A stretch of DNA of 64,000 nt from CAADGU01 sp035444285 (lineage in GTDB: Bacteria > Chloroflexota > Anaerolineae > Promineifilales > Promineifilaceae), in NCBI GenBank assembly GCA_035444285.1, contig DAOMOK010000001.1:434001-498000 (forward strand), given 5' to 3'. Shown here one piece after another: positions 24,830 through 33,966 of the stretch (position 1 is its first letter; every line of letters starts with the position of its first letter). The notes below the pieces were generated by a model. It had not been told where the DNA came from. It saw nothing but the letters and a program-made list of their open reading frames with translations, and searched no databases. A program made the translations under genes and the position numbers.

Positions 24830-27466
24830 ATGAAACGTATACCCTGGTTTATCTGGCCTATTTCTGGTTTAGTCATCTTACTTTTTGTCCTCTTTACGGC
24901 CGTTACCTCTGCCGATACACGCACCGTAAATGGCGTTAACGACGGTTTGCCGCCAATTATTTTTGTTGCCCGCGCCCATCTGGCTACCAAAGACACCATG
25001 TTTCAAAACGAAGTTGGCCCCGCCGGGCAGTTTGGTACCGGGCTGGCAAAATATGCTCCCGGCAGCAAGCTGGTGCAGCGAGACGCCGACGGAACGCTGC
25101 ACGTTTACAATCTTCCCGGCCTGATAGATGTGCAGTCGCCCGATGTCAACTTCACCGCTACCAAAATCGTCTTTGCCGGAGCCAAGACCATTGACCCCAC
25201 CAGCCCCGATTACGGCTGGCGGTTGTATGAAATCAACGTCGGCGATTACAGCGGCGCCAGCCTGACCCAACGCACCTTTTCTAATCGAAACATCACCATT
25301 CCTAATGCCGCGCTTTGGGGCAATACGCCAACCTATGGCCCATACCACGATTTGTTCCCGGCCTATCTGGCCGACGGCCGTATCGTTTTCAACTCCTCCC
25401 GTTATCCCACCCGCGCCCATTATGACGGCCGTACCTCCTTCAACATCTACATCATCAATGGCGATGGCTCTGGACTGCGCCGCATCACCACCGAACGCGG
25501 CGGCGTGCTGCACCCCACGCCGCTGCCGGACGGCCGTATCCTGGCCTCGCGCTGGTGGAATCAGTTCAATCAACCTTCCGAAACCGGCATCTACAACCGT
25601 ATAGACAATGCCCCCCAAAACACCACCCTGCCCGATGGCACCATCATTCTGGCAAACCCGGATGCCACCTTTAACCCGGCGCTGGCTATTTTGCCCGGCG
25701 GCTTCCCGGTGCGCCATGCGCCTAACACCTGGCACCTGATGACACTTAACCCCGACGGCACGGCATTTCAACGATTTGCCTGGACACCTTGCTGTTTTTG
25801 GAATCTGACCGGTGATTCCGGCCATGCAGACACCTATGCTGCCGCTCAGCCTGCTGTAGTGCAAACTGGCGGACAGCTTTTTGTGGCCTACACCATGCAG
25901 CCAGACCAATCCATGTTCCATTCCACCTTCAAAACCGGCGTCCGCGTGGCCCGGCCCGGTGTGGAAATGCTCTATGCCAATGCCGTAGACGCCATCGCCG
26001 GTCTGAGCTACAGCCGGGCCTATCAGGGAGACGACGCTGGCCCTTATGCGCTCCATCCGTGGGGACTGCCCGACGGCCGTATCCTTTACTCCCAATCGGA
26101 AATAGATAACAGCCTGCCCACCAGCGGCGAATACAACGGCGTCGCCTTACAAGGCTCCAACGTGCGCTACCGGCTGTGGACCATGGAATTGAACGGCGCA
26201 GGCCAAACGGCCGTCGCCATTGACTTATCCCCCTTTGGCCTGGGCACAGCCGATATGATGGACGCCAAAGACATCATTCCCCGTGTCGGTTGGGCATCCT
26301 TACCCGACACCTTCACCCAGATCGCCAGTGATGACCCCGTGCAAGGTAATGTCCCCAATACCCTACCCGCCTACTGGTTCAGCCAACGCGGCCTTGGTGA
26401 GATTCAAACCGCAACTGTTCACAATCCCAATGTCTACGCGAATCCGTCTCTCTGGTCTCCCTACGTGAACAATTCGCCGCCACCCGGCAGCGTGGCTACC
26501 GCTGAGTTGTGGATTGATGCCAACCAGTTTACCGGCGCTTATTGTTATAACGATTGGCCCAATCCTTGCGCCAATTTCCGCGCAGACAACCAGGTACGCG
26601 CCATCCTCTGGGATGAAGTGGAAGTCACACTAGATGGCGCTTTTACCATGATTGTACCCGCTGACGTGATGGGCTTTTTTGTACTGCGTGACGCGGAAGG
26701 TCGGCTGGTGCGTAGTTGGAATCGCGGTTATGCCACCATTGCCCAGGGTAGCGCCTGGGCACGCCCCGGCGAAACGGTCACCTGCACCGGCTGCCACATG
26801 GGGCACGTCAGCGGCTCGCTGGACGACGTAATGGCCGACGCCGAGTCCGGCTGGCAAAACGTGGCCCCCTTTGCCCACGCTGCCGCCAGTTCCTACCGGA
26901 CCAGCGACCTAAACAGCAACTTCTTCCCGGCGAAGATCAATGACCGGCGCGGCTGGATACCACGTCCTGCTGGCGGCCCACCTGCACCCTTTTTTAGCCT
27001 TCCCTACCAGCAGCCATACCAGGACGATGAGCTGGGCTGGCTGACAGAAAATAATCGTACCGTCGGCGAGTGGGTGCAACTGACCTGGCCCAGTGCTATG
27101 CGTGTCAAACAAATACGGCTGGTTGGCCCACCACCGCAGGGCGGCGATTGGGACGGTTTTGGCAAACCGGCGCAAGATGGCCCGTTTTATGTGGACAATG
27201 CCACCTTGAATCTGTATCGAGATGGGGCGTTGGTAGATAGCCGTAACACCGGGCGCATTGAACCCCTGGAAAACGGCGGTACGCTCATCACCTTCCCCAT
27301 TCCGGTGGAAATAGATCGGCTGCGGCTGACGGTAACGGCCGTTACCGGGCGCTGGCATTGGCAGCAGGTGGCGGCGTTGAATGAAATCGAGGTAATCGGC
27401 CAGGCCGCCGAACCGTGGCCGTTGCTGGAAATATCCCATACCTACCTGCCGGTGATCCGACGATAG
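24830..27466 (+). CDS. Secreted TolB-like propeller protein with a CXXCH motif
   Basis: An 878-residue exported protein with an N-terminal signal-anchor (about residues 6-24). The first half is propeller-like: repeated PLPDGRILASRW, PAYLADGRIVFNSSR, LPDGRILYSQSE, plus LYEINVGD and YIINGDGSGLRRIT. About residue 650 it has ETVTCTGCHMGH, a possible c-type haem site. The C-terminal part (about 740-850, VGEWVQLTWPSAMRVKQIRLVG...RLTVTAV) looks like a discoidin/F5-8 type C domain. It ends HTYLPVIRR. Propeller plus CXXCH resembles proteins annotated as hydrazine-synthase-alpha-like, but true HZS function is unlikely here. AAGGAG precedes the ATG. Confidence 0.8.
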   Translation: MKRIPWFIWPISGLVILLFVLFTAVTSADTRTVNGVNDGLPPIIFVARAHLATKDTMFQNEVGPAGQFGTGLAKYAPGSKLVQRDADGTLHVYNLPGLIDVQSPDVNFTATKIVFAGAKTIDPTSPDYGWRLYEINVGDYSGASLTQRTFSNRNITIPNAALWGNTPTYGPYHDLFPAYLADGRIVFNSSRYPTRAHYDGRTSFNIYIINGDGSGLRRITTERGGVLHPTPLPDGRILASRWWNQFNQPSETGIYNRIDNAPQNTTLPDGTIILANPDATFNPALAILPGGFPVRHAPNTWHLMTLNPDGTAFQRFAWTPCCFWNLTGDSGHADTYAAAQPAVVQTGGQLFVAYTMQPDQSMFHSTFKTGVRVARPGVEMLYANAVDAIAGLSYSRAYQGDDAGPYALHPWGLPDGRILYSQSEIDNSLPTSGEYNGVALQGSNVRYRLWTMELNGAGQTAVAIDLSPFGLGTADMMDAKDIIPRVGWASLPDTFTQIASDDPVQGNVPNTLPAYWFSQRGLGEIQTATVHNPNVYANPSLWSPYVNNSPPPGSVATAELWIDANQFTGAYCYNDWPNPCANFRADNQVRAILWDEVEVTLDGAFTMIVPADVMGFFVLRDAEGRLVRSWNRGYATIAQGSAWARPGETVTCTGCHMGHVSGSLDDVMADAESGWQNVAPFAHAAASSYRTSDLNSNFFPAKINDRRGWIPRPAGGPPAPFFSLPYQQPYQDDELGWLTENNRTVGEWVQLTWPSAMRVKQIRLVGPPPQGGDWDGFGKPAQDGPFYVDNATLNLYRDGALVDSRNTGRIEPLENGGTLITFPIPVEIDRLRLTVTAVTGRWHWQQVAALNEIEVIGQAAEPWPLLEISHTYLPVIRR

Positions 27467-27570
27467 CGGGGGTTTACGGCCGTCGGTTAATCAGTTGTAT
27501 TCCCTACGTGTTATTCCCTTAACACCGCCTCACGGCATTCGCTGGTATTCTATCAACAGCTAAACACAAA

Positions 27571-27612
27571 CTTCTTCTCCTCTTTTCCTCCTCCTTTCTC
27601 CTCCTCCTCTTC
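27571..27612 (+). repeat. Polypyrimidine tract (CTTCTTCTCCTC...)
   Basis: About 42 bases consisting almost only of C and T lie between two genes, directly before a terminator hairpin. It is low-complexity sequence with no coding meaning that I can see. Confidence 0.7.
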
Positions 27613-27618
27613 CACAGC

Positions 27619-27646
27619 AAGCCCCCATTCGGGGGCTTTGTTGTTT
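27619..27646. terminator. Terminator after the propeller gene
   Basis: AAGCCCCC and GGGGGCTT form an 8-bp stem with an ATTC loop (27619-27638), followed by a T-rich tail (TTGTTGTTTT). It lies about 150 bases after the stop codon and 90 bases before the next start. Confidence 0.75.
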
Positions 27647-27728
27647 TCCAAACTGGTGTATCATATCATTTGTGTAATTCGTGGCCTTACCCAGCAGCCT
27701 TAATTTATAAATCTGAAAGGAGAAAATC

Positions 27729-28883
27729 ATGTCAATTGGCCCCCTACAAATGGTGATTATCGGATTTGAAAATGACGCCTATGCCCGCGACATTGTAGCC
27801 GAATTAAGAGCGGCCCGGCAGAAAGGCAGCATCCGCCTGTTTGATATGCTCTACCTGATCAAACGTGCCGATGGCACAGTTTCCAGCAAACAAGTCAGCG
27901 ATCTGACGCCAGACGAAAAAGAGACATTTGGGCATTTAGTCAGCCGACTGATTGGCCTGGGCGCGGAGGGCATTGTGCAAAACAATATCGCCGAACTGGC
28001 CGAATCGCTCAAAGAATCAGAGGCGGACTATGGCCTGACGGAAGCAGAATTACAGAATCTGGCAGCCAAAGTACCTGTTGGCAAATCCGCCATTGCCGCC
28101 CTGTTTGAACATCGCTGGGCAGTTGACCTGCGTGAAGCCATTGTCCGGGCAGGAGGACAGTTGCTTGCCAATGCCTATATCAACCCCGATACGCTAAAAG
28201 CCGCCAGCCAGCAGTTAAATTTTGTAGTGGATGCTGTGAACCGGGTTGAGGCAGCAGCCATAGACGAAGCCGCTGCTATTCGTGCTGAGGCGCAGGCCGA
28301 CGCCGACGCCGCCCGCGCCGCTGCCGAAGCGGCTACCCAGGATCGCATTGCCGCCGAGCAGGCCGCCGCCGAAGCCGAAGACCGGGCGCGCCGCATCAAA
28401 CAGGCAGCAGCGCTAGAAGCCTTATCCGCCCTAAAAGCAGCCAAGTTGGTGGCTGCCGAAGCGGAAGAAGAAGCGATGAAGGCGCTGTCTGAAGCGGAGT
28501 TAATCAAGATGACGGCTGCGGATGAAGCGGCGCTGGTGGTGGCCGAAGCCAAAGCGGAAGAGGAACGAGCGAAGCAGGAAGCGGCGGCACGCATTGTCGA
28601 AGCGGAAGCGATGGAAGATGCTGCCTTTGCCCAGGCGGAAGCGGTTCGCCGCGCGGCGCAACGGCAAGAAACAGAGGCGGTAGCTAAAGCGGAAATGGTG
28701 GTGTCAGCCGCGCAAGAGATGGAGGCTACGGCCGTACTCAAAGCCATTCGTGCCCTGGTTGCCGCCGACATTGTGCAGCAGGCAGCCGAACAACGGGCTA
28801 TTGAAGCCATTGTGTCCGCTAATGTAGTAGAAGAACTGGCCGCCCGTAAGGCGGCGGCAGGATTGTTGGCGTCGGGAAGGTAA
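27729..28883 (+). CDS. DUF6325-like protein with long Ala-rich coiled coil
   Basis: A 384-residue cytosolic protein. The first 165 residues (MSIGPLQMVIIGFENDAYA..IRLFDMLYLIKRADGTV, later ALFEHRWAVDLREAIVRAGGQLL) match the DUF6325/DUF1269-type fold that is common in Actinobacteria and Chloroflexota and has no assigned role. The remaining 215 residues are an Ala- and Glu-rich helix (EAEAAAEDRARR, RRIKQAAALEAL, AAQEMEATAVLKAI) expected to form a long coiled coil. Full-length family members usually lack such a tail. AAAGGAG six bases upstream fixes the ATG. The hairpin after the stop may end the transcript. Confidence 0.8.
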   Translation: MSIGPLQMVIIGFENDAYARDIVAELRAARQKGSIRLFDMLYLIKRADGTVSSKQVSDLTPDEKETFGHLVSRLIGLGAEGIVQNNIAELAESLKESEADYGLTEAELQNLAAKVPVGKSAIAALFEHRWAVDLREAIVRAGGQLLANAYINPDTLKAASQQLNFVVDAVNRVEAAAIDEAAAIRAEAQADADAARAAAEAATQDRIAAEQAAAEAEDRARRIKQAAALEALSALKAAKLVAAEAEEEAMKALSEAELIKMTAADEAALVVAEAKAEEERAKQEAAARIVEAEAMEDAAFAQAEAVRRAAQRQETEAVAKAEMVVSAAQEMEATAVLKAIRALVAADIVQQAAEQRAIEAIVSANVVEELAARKAAAGLLASGR

Positions 28884-28888
28884 TAGAG

Positions 28889-28938
28889 CAATTGAGTAAT
28901 CAGGTAATTCAGGTGATTACCCAATTGCCTGATTACCT
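28889..28938. repeat. Intergenic hairpin (TAATCAGG arms)
   Basis: TAATCAGG (28897-28904) pairs with CCTGATTA (28928-28935), with further nested pairing of CAATTG and GGTAAT words. It lies between convergent genes and overlaps the 3' end of the glycosidase-like gene. Confidence 0.55.
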
Positions 28939-30275
28939 GCCTCTCCTTCCAGGAAGGCGCTGGCATAGACAAACATGGCGGCGCTCCAGGTGAGGGGGGC
29001 TTCGGATTCATACCATCGCGTTTTCAGGTAACGGCCGTCTTCGCCATACACCTCATGCACTACCCCATCTCGCACGATCACCTGCCCCATCTGGTCGAGC
29101 AGTTGCGCGGCTTCATCCAGCCGTCCGGCGCGGGCAGCGGCAATCACATGCCAGCTCCCCAACCAGAGCCAGGCGGCCGAGGTGTGGTAATGGGCAATAC
29201 CGCCTAACCGATTTTCCAGCGCTATGTGTTCACGGCCGTAATGCCGATTTGTGCATCTGGTAGGCACCGGATCGGCCATACCAAAAGCGGCCATATTGTC
29301 CAGGATGGCGTTTGCCTGCTCTGGCGTCGCCAGACGCCAGGCTACTGCCAATAGATTGCCATCACTGCTCAGGATGTGCCGGAATTGGCGGTTGGTAATG
29401 AAAAACCCCTGTGTCTCATCCCAAAAATGGCGGTTTATGGCCGCACACAACGCCTCCGCCCGCACTTCAAAAGCCACCGCGTCCTCGCCGTAGCCATAAC
29501 GCGCCGCGTCCAGGGCAAATTCCCGCAGCGCCTTCCAGTAGAGAACGTTGGTGTAATGCACCGCCCCTTTGCGGATGACGGAATCAGCCCAGTCGGTGTA
29601 GGCGCCCTGGTGCAGCAGGCCATCCGCCTGTAATGCCTGGTCTTCCACCCAGTGCAACGCCTGTTTGAGCGCCGCCCAATGTTCGCGGGCAAAACGTTCG
29701 TCCTGGTAGCGCCGCAGGTAGTTAAGGGCGGCAATCACCAGCAGACAGTTACCATCCAGGGAAATGGTATGGTGGGCGGTCTGGTATTTGGGGCGCAGGG
29801 GGGCATGGGTGGGCTGCTGCCGGGCAAAGAGGGAATGCAGATAGCGGTCGGCGACGCTGGTGGAGTGGATTTTGACGGGGAAACGGCCGTCGGCCCGTTG
29901 AAAATGCAAATATAACTCCAACGTCTCCTTCAGCGCCCGCTGTTCGCCCATTTCTACCAGGCCAAAGCTGGCAAAACCAAAATCACGCGCCCAGGGTTCG
30001 CGGAAATTACGCCAGCCGGCCCAGAGGATGGTTTTGCGGGTACCGTCAGGCAGGTGACGCTCTTCGATGCCGGCACGCACGTTGGCCTCGGCGATAAGAC
30101 GGGCGAGATTGGTAATGGGTACGGCCGTGTCCCCTTGCCACGAGGGGTTATGCAGCCGCGCCGCCAGCCCCGGCTGCCGCAGCAATCGCCGCCAATAGGT
30201 GTATAGCTGTGAGACCACAAAACCCAGGAGAAAGGCAAAAAGGAGGGAGAACGGCCGTGTTAACATGCCCACCAT
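28917..30275 (-). CDS. Membrane-anchored six-hairpin glycosidase-like protein
   Basis: A 452-residue protein. A short N-terminal membrane helix (PFSLLFAFLLGFVVSQLYTYW) precedes an alpha/alpha-barrel. The sequence resembles the amylo-alpha-1,6-glucosidase/glycogen debranching C-terminal fold: WRNFREPWARDFGFASFGLV, HFQRADGRFPVKIHS, TISLDGNCLLVIAALNYLR, YTDWADSVIRKGAVHYTNVLYWKAL, FWDETQGFFI and SSDGNLLAVAW. The Asp in PWARDFG and the Glu near WYESEAPLTW are candidate catalytic residues, by analogy only. The start is either 30275 or 30266; the ORF further upstream is not credible. It is divergent from the next gene. Confidence 0.8.
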   Translation of the reverse strand: MVGMLTRPFSLLFAFLLGFVVSQLYTYWRRLLRQPGLAARLHNPSWQGDTAVPITNLARLIAEANVRAGIEERHLPDGTRKTILWAGWRNFREPWARDFGFASFGLVEMGEQRALKETLELYLHFQRADGRFPVKIHSTSVADRYLHSLFARQQPTHAPLRPKYQTAHHTISLDGNCLLVIAALNYLRRYQDERFAREHWAALKQALHWVEDQALQADGLLHQGAYTDWADSVIRKGAVHYTNVLYWKALREFALDAARYGYGEDAVAFEVRAEALCAAINRHFWDETQGFFITNRQFRHILSSDGNLLAVAWRLATPEQANAILDNMAAFGMADPVPTRCTNRHYGREHIALENRLGGIAHYHTSAAWLWLGSWHVIAAARAGRLDEAAQLLDQMGQVIVRDGVVHEVYGEDGRYLKTRWYESEAPLTWSAAMFVYASAFLEGEAGNQAIG

Positions 30276-30412
30276 TTTACCAGAAACCCTCACCCCCACT
30301 AAATTCCTGGCGGGTCGCCTCAGGGTGGGGGTTGAGCGGTGGGCAATTCCGTGTAAAATGGGGCAGTTGGGGGAAGCGGTATCGGCCACATACAAATGAG
30401 CAGGAGAATCAC

Positions 30413-32686
30413 ATGAATAAGGCAGCGTTTGTTTCATTTTCTACCAATGTCAATCTGGATGCATTACCAGCCGGTTCCCCTTTCAAGGCAACCTGGACGG
30501 TGCGTAACGCCGGGACAACCACCTGGAATCAAAGTTATACCGTCGCCCACATCAACGCCAGCAAAGGTAGCCAGTTACTCACCGGCAAAGCCAGCTATAC
30601 ACTGGCCGAGGTTGCCTCCAAGAGCAGTGTGAACCCTGGCGAAAATGTGGACATTACGCTGGAGATGACCGCCCCTACCAAACCCCATCAGCGCTTTTTC
30701 ACCGATTGGCAGTTGAAAGACCCGCAGGGCAATTTGTTTGGCGACATCATCTGGCTGCGGTTGGTGACAACCACGCCACTGCCCAAAGCGGAAGACAAAC
30801 CTGCACCCACACCGACAGGGATAAACAACAGCAAATATATTGACGATCACAACATTCCCGATGGCACACCAATTCAGGAAGGCAAAAGTTTTACCAAGAT
30901 GTGGGTGGTGAAAAACAACGGCGATTTACCCTGGACGTCGGCCTATCGGCTGGTGTGGGTGGGCGGCGAATCGCGCATGGCGGGGTCAATGAGCCACACG
31001 ATACCGGCGGCGCAGCCGGGAGAAGAGGTCGTGCTATCGGTACCGATGGTAGCGCCGCCAGCACGTGGGGAGGCTTATACCAGTTCGTGGCGCATCCATG
31101 ATGACCAAAATCGGGCGTTTGGCGATTCGTTCTGGGTTAAGATTCAGTCTACGGCCAATATGGAGGGGTTTGGCATACGGCCGTACTCCCAAAATGACCC
31201 CCAATGGAAAACCCACAAACTGGGGCACGGCCCCAAAACATTGGGTGAATTTGGCTGCCTGCTCAGCTGCATGGCCATGGCGCTCACCGGCTTTGGCGAA
31301 AATTACACACCGCTTTCACTCAACAATGTCCTGCTCAATCGGCCCGCCGGGCAGGGGTTTGATGGTTCCAACGTCTACTTCATGGCCCCGGCTTATCTGA
31401 TTGACCATGTAAAGTTTTACGATAACTGGATGCCGCAACCGAATACGGGGGCGACCCACGCCAAACATGACCCTAACCTGCTCAACCGGATTGACCAGGA
31501 ACTTGCCGCCGGGCAGGCGGTGATTTTGCAGGTGGATCAAGACCCCACCGACCCTTATACCTATGGCACGGAGCAGCATTGGGTTTTTGCACTGGCGAAA
31601 CAGGGCAATGATTACCTGGTGCTGGACCCGACAGATGGCCGTCCTGTTTCTTTGCTCTCTCGGTATGGTTATGCCGGGCGTTCCCTGGCCGAAGCGATCA
31701 AATCGGCGCTCATTTACCGTTCAGATCGGGTGCGCATCCAACGGGGCGCGCAACCGCCCGCTGTGGCGCCGGTGACAGAAAGTACGGCCGTCAGCGATAT
31801 TGGGCAGACGGACGGTGCGCTAACTTACACCGGTCCGGCCTGGGAGTTTGGGCGGATGCTCATTGGTGTGCATGACCGCGCCAACCGCCACCCGGTGCAG
31901 GCAGATTGGGACCTGGCGCGCGGCAAGTTTGAATCGGTGAAGGTGATGAGCGGCGTCTCGGTTCAGGAGATGCAAAATTACGGCGCGAAGTTTTACATGT
32001 GCCGCCTGTTTGAGAGTTGGAACGGCCGTCACGTGCCCGTGCAAGATTTTGTAAATACGGTGGCGAATGATATTGAGCGGTTGGTCAATGCCGGCGTCAC
32101 CTATTACGAATTCCACAACGAACCAAACCTGACGCATGAAGGGTTGCGTTACAAAGGGGTGGCTGGCTCGTGGAGCAACGGCGCGGAGTTTGCCCAATAC
32201 TTTATGGAAGGGCGCAAACTACTGCGGCAGCGCTTCCCCGGCATTAAAGTGGGTTTCCCCGGCCTGTCGCCGGGGGCAGATGCGGAATACCGCTTTGGGC
32301 ATGACGCTGGTTTCCGGCTGAATGATGTCACCTTTATGCACCAGGCAGAAGCAGCCATTCGCGCCGCCGATTTTCTCTGTGTCCATGCCTATTACGTCTC
32401 CATGCAAGAGGTGGAAACGGAAGCCATTGCCCTGGTGAAGAAGTACCGGCGCATGTTCCCGGACAAGCTGATGTTCGTGACGGAGTTTAGCAATCCCGAC
32501 CCGCAGCAAAAGACGCCGATTATAGACAAAGGCAAACAGGCGAAACGGTTCTATGAATTGTGCCGCCAGATTCCGGGTATGGGCGCGGCCTATTATTTCA
32601 TCATCTCCGGTTCGGGCTGGGATCATCAGGCATTGCGGCGGGACGCAGACGGCCGTTCGCTGGGCGTCATTGAGCATATGTTGTAG
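30413..32686 (+). CDS. Multidomain protein: two Nbr1-like Ig, C39-like peptidase, glycosidase-like barrel
   Basis: A 757-residue protein without a visible signal peptide. Two Ig-like NBR1/FW-type domains come first (residues 1-105 with WTVRNAGTTTW, and 140-245 with MWVVKNNGDLPW). A C39-like papain-fold domain follows (about 258-420). It has YSQNDPQWKTHKLG, Cys282 and Cys286 in GEFGCLLSCMAMAL, QHWVF (His389) and VLDPTDG. A TIM-barrel glycosidase-like part (about 480-757) carries YYEFHNEPNL (Glu570) and FVTEFSNP (Glu691), spaced like acid/base and nucleophile of clan-A glycosidases. AGGAG precedes the ATG. The combination suggests cell-wall or glycopeptide processing. The export route is unclear. 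Confidence 0.82.
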   Translation: MNKAAFVSFSTNVNLDALPAGSPFKATWTVRNAGTTTWNQSYTVAHINASKGSQLLTGKASYTLAEVASKSSVNPGENVDITLEMTAPTKPHQRFFTDWQLKDPQGNLFGDIIWLRLVTTTPLPKAEDKPAPTPTGINNSKYIDDHNIPDGTPIQEGKSFTKMWVVKNNGDLPWTSAYRLVWVGGESRMAGSMSHTIPAAQPGEEVVLSVPMVAPPARGEAYTSSWRIHDDQNRAFGDSFWVKIQSTANMEGFGIRPYSQNDPQWKTHKLGHGPKTLGEFGCLLSCMAMALTGFGENYTPLSLNNVLLNRPAGQGFDGSNVYFMAPAYLIDHVKFYDNWMPQPNTGATHAKHDPNLLNRIDQELAAGQAVILQVDQDPTDPYTYGTEQHWVFALAKQGNDYLVLDPTDGRPVSLLSRYGYAGRSLAEAIKSALIYRSDRVRIQRGAQPPAVAPVTESTAVSDIGQTDGALTYTGPAWEFGRMLIGVHDRANRHPVQADWDLARGKFESVKVMSGVSVQEMQNYGAKFYMCRLFESWNGRHVPVQDFVNTVANDIERLVNAGVTYYEFHNEPNLTHEGLRYKGVAGSWSNGAEFAQYFMEGRKLLRQRFPGIKVGFPGLSPGADAEYRFGHDAGFRLNDVTFMHQAEAAIRAADFLCVHAYYVSMQEVETEAIALVKKYRRMFPDKLMFVTEFSNPDPQQKTPIIDKGKQAKRFYELCRQIPGMGAAYYFIISGSGWDHQALRRDADGRSLGVIEHML

Positions 32687-32688
32687 AA

Positions 32689-32726
32689 GGTGGCAGGTGG
32701 CAGGTGGCAAGCGATTACCTGCCACC
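32689..32726. repeat. Word-repeat hairpin (GGTGGCAGGT)
   Basis: GGTGGCAGGT occurs twice in tandem (32689-32698, 32696-32705) and its complement ACCTGCCACC follows at 32717-32726. The hairpin lies between the multidomain gene and ilvE. Confidence 0.75.
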
Positions 32727-32769
32727 ACCAAATCATATTCAAACCAATACTGACAAAAGAAGGACAGAG

Positions 32770-33846
32770 ATGGACATCAAAATACTCCCCCTGGATGAAA
32801 CAAAATTAAAAACACCGCCGACCGATGATTTTGGTTTTGGCAATAAATTCAGCAACCGCATGTTTAGCCAGAAGTACACGCCGGACAAAGGCTGGCACGA
32901 GGCCACCATTGGGCCATATACGCCGTTTGTGTTGGATCCGGCTACGGCCGTGTTCCACTACGCTCAAGAAATCTTCGAAGGTACCAAGGCATACCGCCGC
33001 GCCGATGGCCATATCAACCTGTTCCGCCCCTGGGAAAACATGAAACGGTTCAACAACTCCGCCCGGCGCATGGCCATGGCCGCTGTGGACGAAGAAGAAC
33101 ATCTCGCCGCCATCATCCAACTGATTGAAATGGAACAGGAATGGGTGCCCACCTATCCTGGGGCCACGCTGTACATTCGCCCCACCATGATTGCCATTGA
33201 CTCGACGTTAGGCGTCCATGCCAGCAAAAGTTACCTGCACTATGTCATTGTAGGGCCGGTAGGGCCGTATTTTAAGCAGGGGTTCAGCCCTGTGCCCGTC
33301 TACATTTCCGACAAGTACCGCCGGGCGGTGCGCGGCGGCGTGGGCGACGCCAAAACGGGCGGCAACTACGCCGCCAGTCTGCTGGTGGGCGAGGAAGCGC
33401 AGGCCAAAGGCTATTCGCAGGTATTGTGGCTGGATGCTATTGAAGGGCGTTACATTGAAGAGGTAGGCGCCATGAACATCTGCTTTGTGTATGAAGGACA
33501 GAAGATCGTGACGCCGCCGTTGACCGGCAGCATCTTACCAGGTGTGACGCGCAAGTCGGTGCTTGAATTGGGACGTGACCTGGGTTATGAGGTGGCCGAA
33601 GAGATGCTGGACGTCCACGAGGTGCTGGCAGACATTCAGTCGGGCAAAATTACGGAGGTGTTTGGCTGCGGCACGGCGGCGGTGATTGCCCCCGTGGGTA
33701 AGTTTGGCTTCGCGGAGCAGGAATACATCATCAACGATTACCAGAGCGGCCCCGTGTCTAAACATTTGTATGATGAGTTGACAGGGATTCAGTACGGCCG
33801 TGTTCCCGACCGCTTCGGCTGGACATTGACGATCACCGTGCCCTGA
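32770..33846 (+). CDS. ilvE: Branched-chain amino acid aminotransferase (type II)
   Basis: A 358-residue PLP enzyme that exchanges amino groups between glutamate and the keto acids of Leu, Ile and Val. Length and blocks match the type II class, which is typical of Bacillus and of eukaryotic BCAT. It shows FHYAQEIFEGTKAYR, RPWENMKRFNNSARRM, YIRPTMIAID, the PLP Lys in GDAKTGGNYAAS, IEEVGAMNICFVY and the phosphate loop GCGTAAVIAPVG. The ATG at 32770 follows GAAGGA. The ORF extends upstream to 32704 through the repeat and is rejected. No other ilv or leu gene is near. Confidence 0.95.
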   Translation: MDIKILPLDETKLKTPPTDDFGFGNKFSNRMFSQKYTPDKGWHEATIGPYTPFVLDPATAVFHYAQEIFEGTKAYRRADGHINLFRPWENMKRFNNSARRMAMAAVDEEEHLAAIIQLIEMEQEWVPTYPGATLYIRPTMIAIDSTLGVHASKSYLHYVIVGPVGPYFKQGFSPVPVYISDKYRRAVRGGVGDAKTGGNYAASLLVGEEAQAKGYSQVLWLDAIEGRYIEEVGAMNICFVYEGQKIVTPPLTGSILPGVTRKSVLELGRDLGYEVAEEMLDVHEVLADIQSGKITEVFGCGTAAVIAPVGKFGFAEQEYIINDYQSGPVSKHLYDELTGIQYGRVPDRFGWTLTITVP

Positions 33847-33966
33847 ACTGAGGATGATTTGTTGAGCAATGAATCATCTTTTCAAATAATTAGGCGATAC
33901 ACAGAATTTGACAATAGCTATCGTACAATGGCTCAATGTTAAAGACAGGAATATAGGCGCAACGCG

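Noticed and set aside
24878..26095. Long minus-strand open frame opposite the propeller gene
   Set aside because: It has no recognisable domain and no ribosome binding site. It shadows a gene with clear signal peptide and motifs on the plus strand. Open frames of this length opposite genes are expected at this GC.
26755..26815. Idea that the CXXCH propeller is hydrazine synthase alpha
   Set aside because: Only one haem motif and no partner genes for anammox are seen. Similarity is limited to the general propeller plus CXXCH layout.
28175..29011. Ala/Ser-rich minus-strand frame
   Set aside because: It is the complement of the Ala-rich coiled-coil gene; repetitive GC-rich codons keep both frames open.
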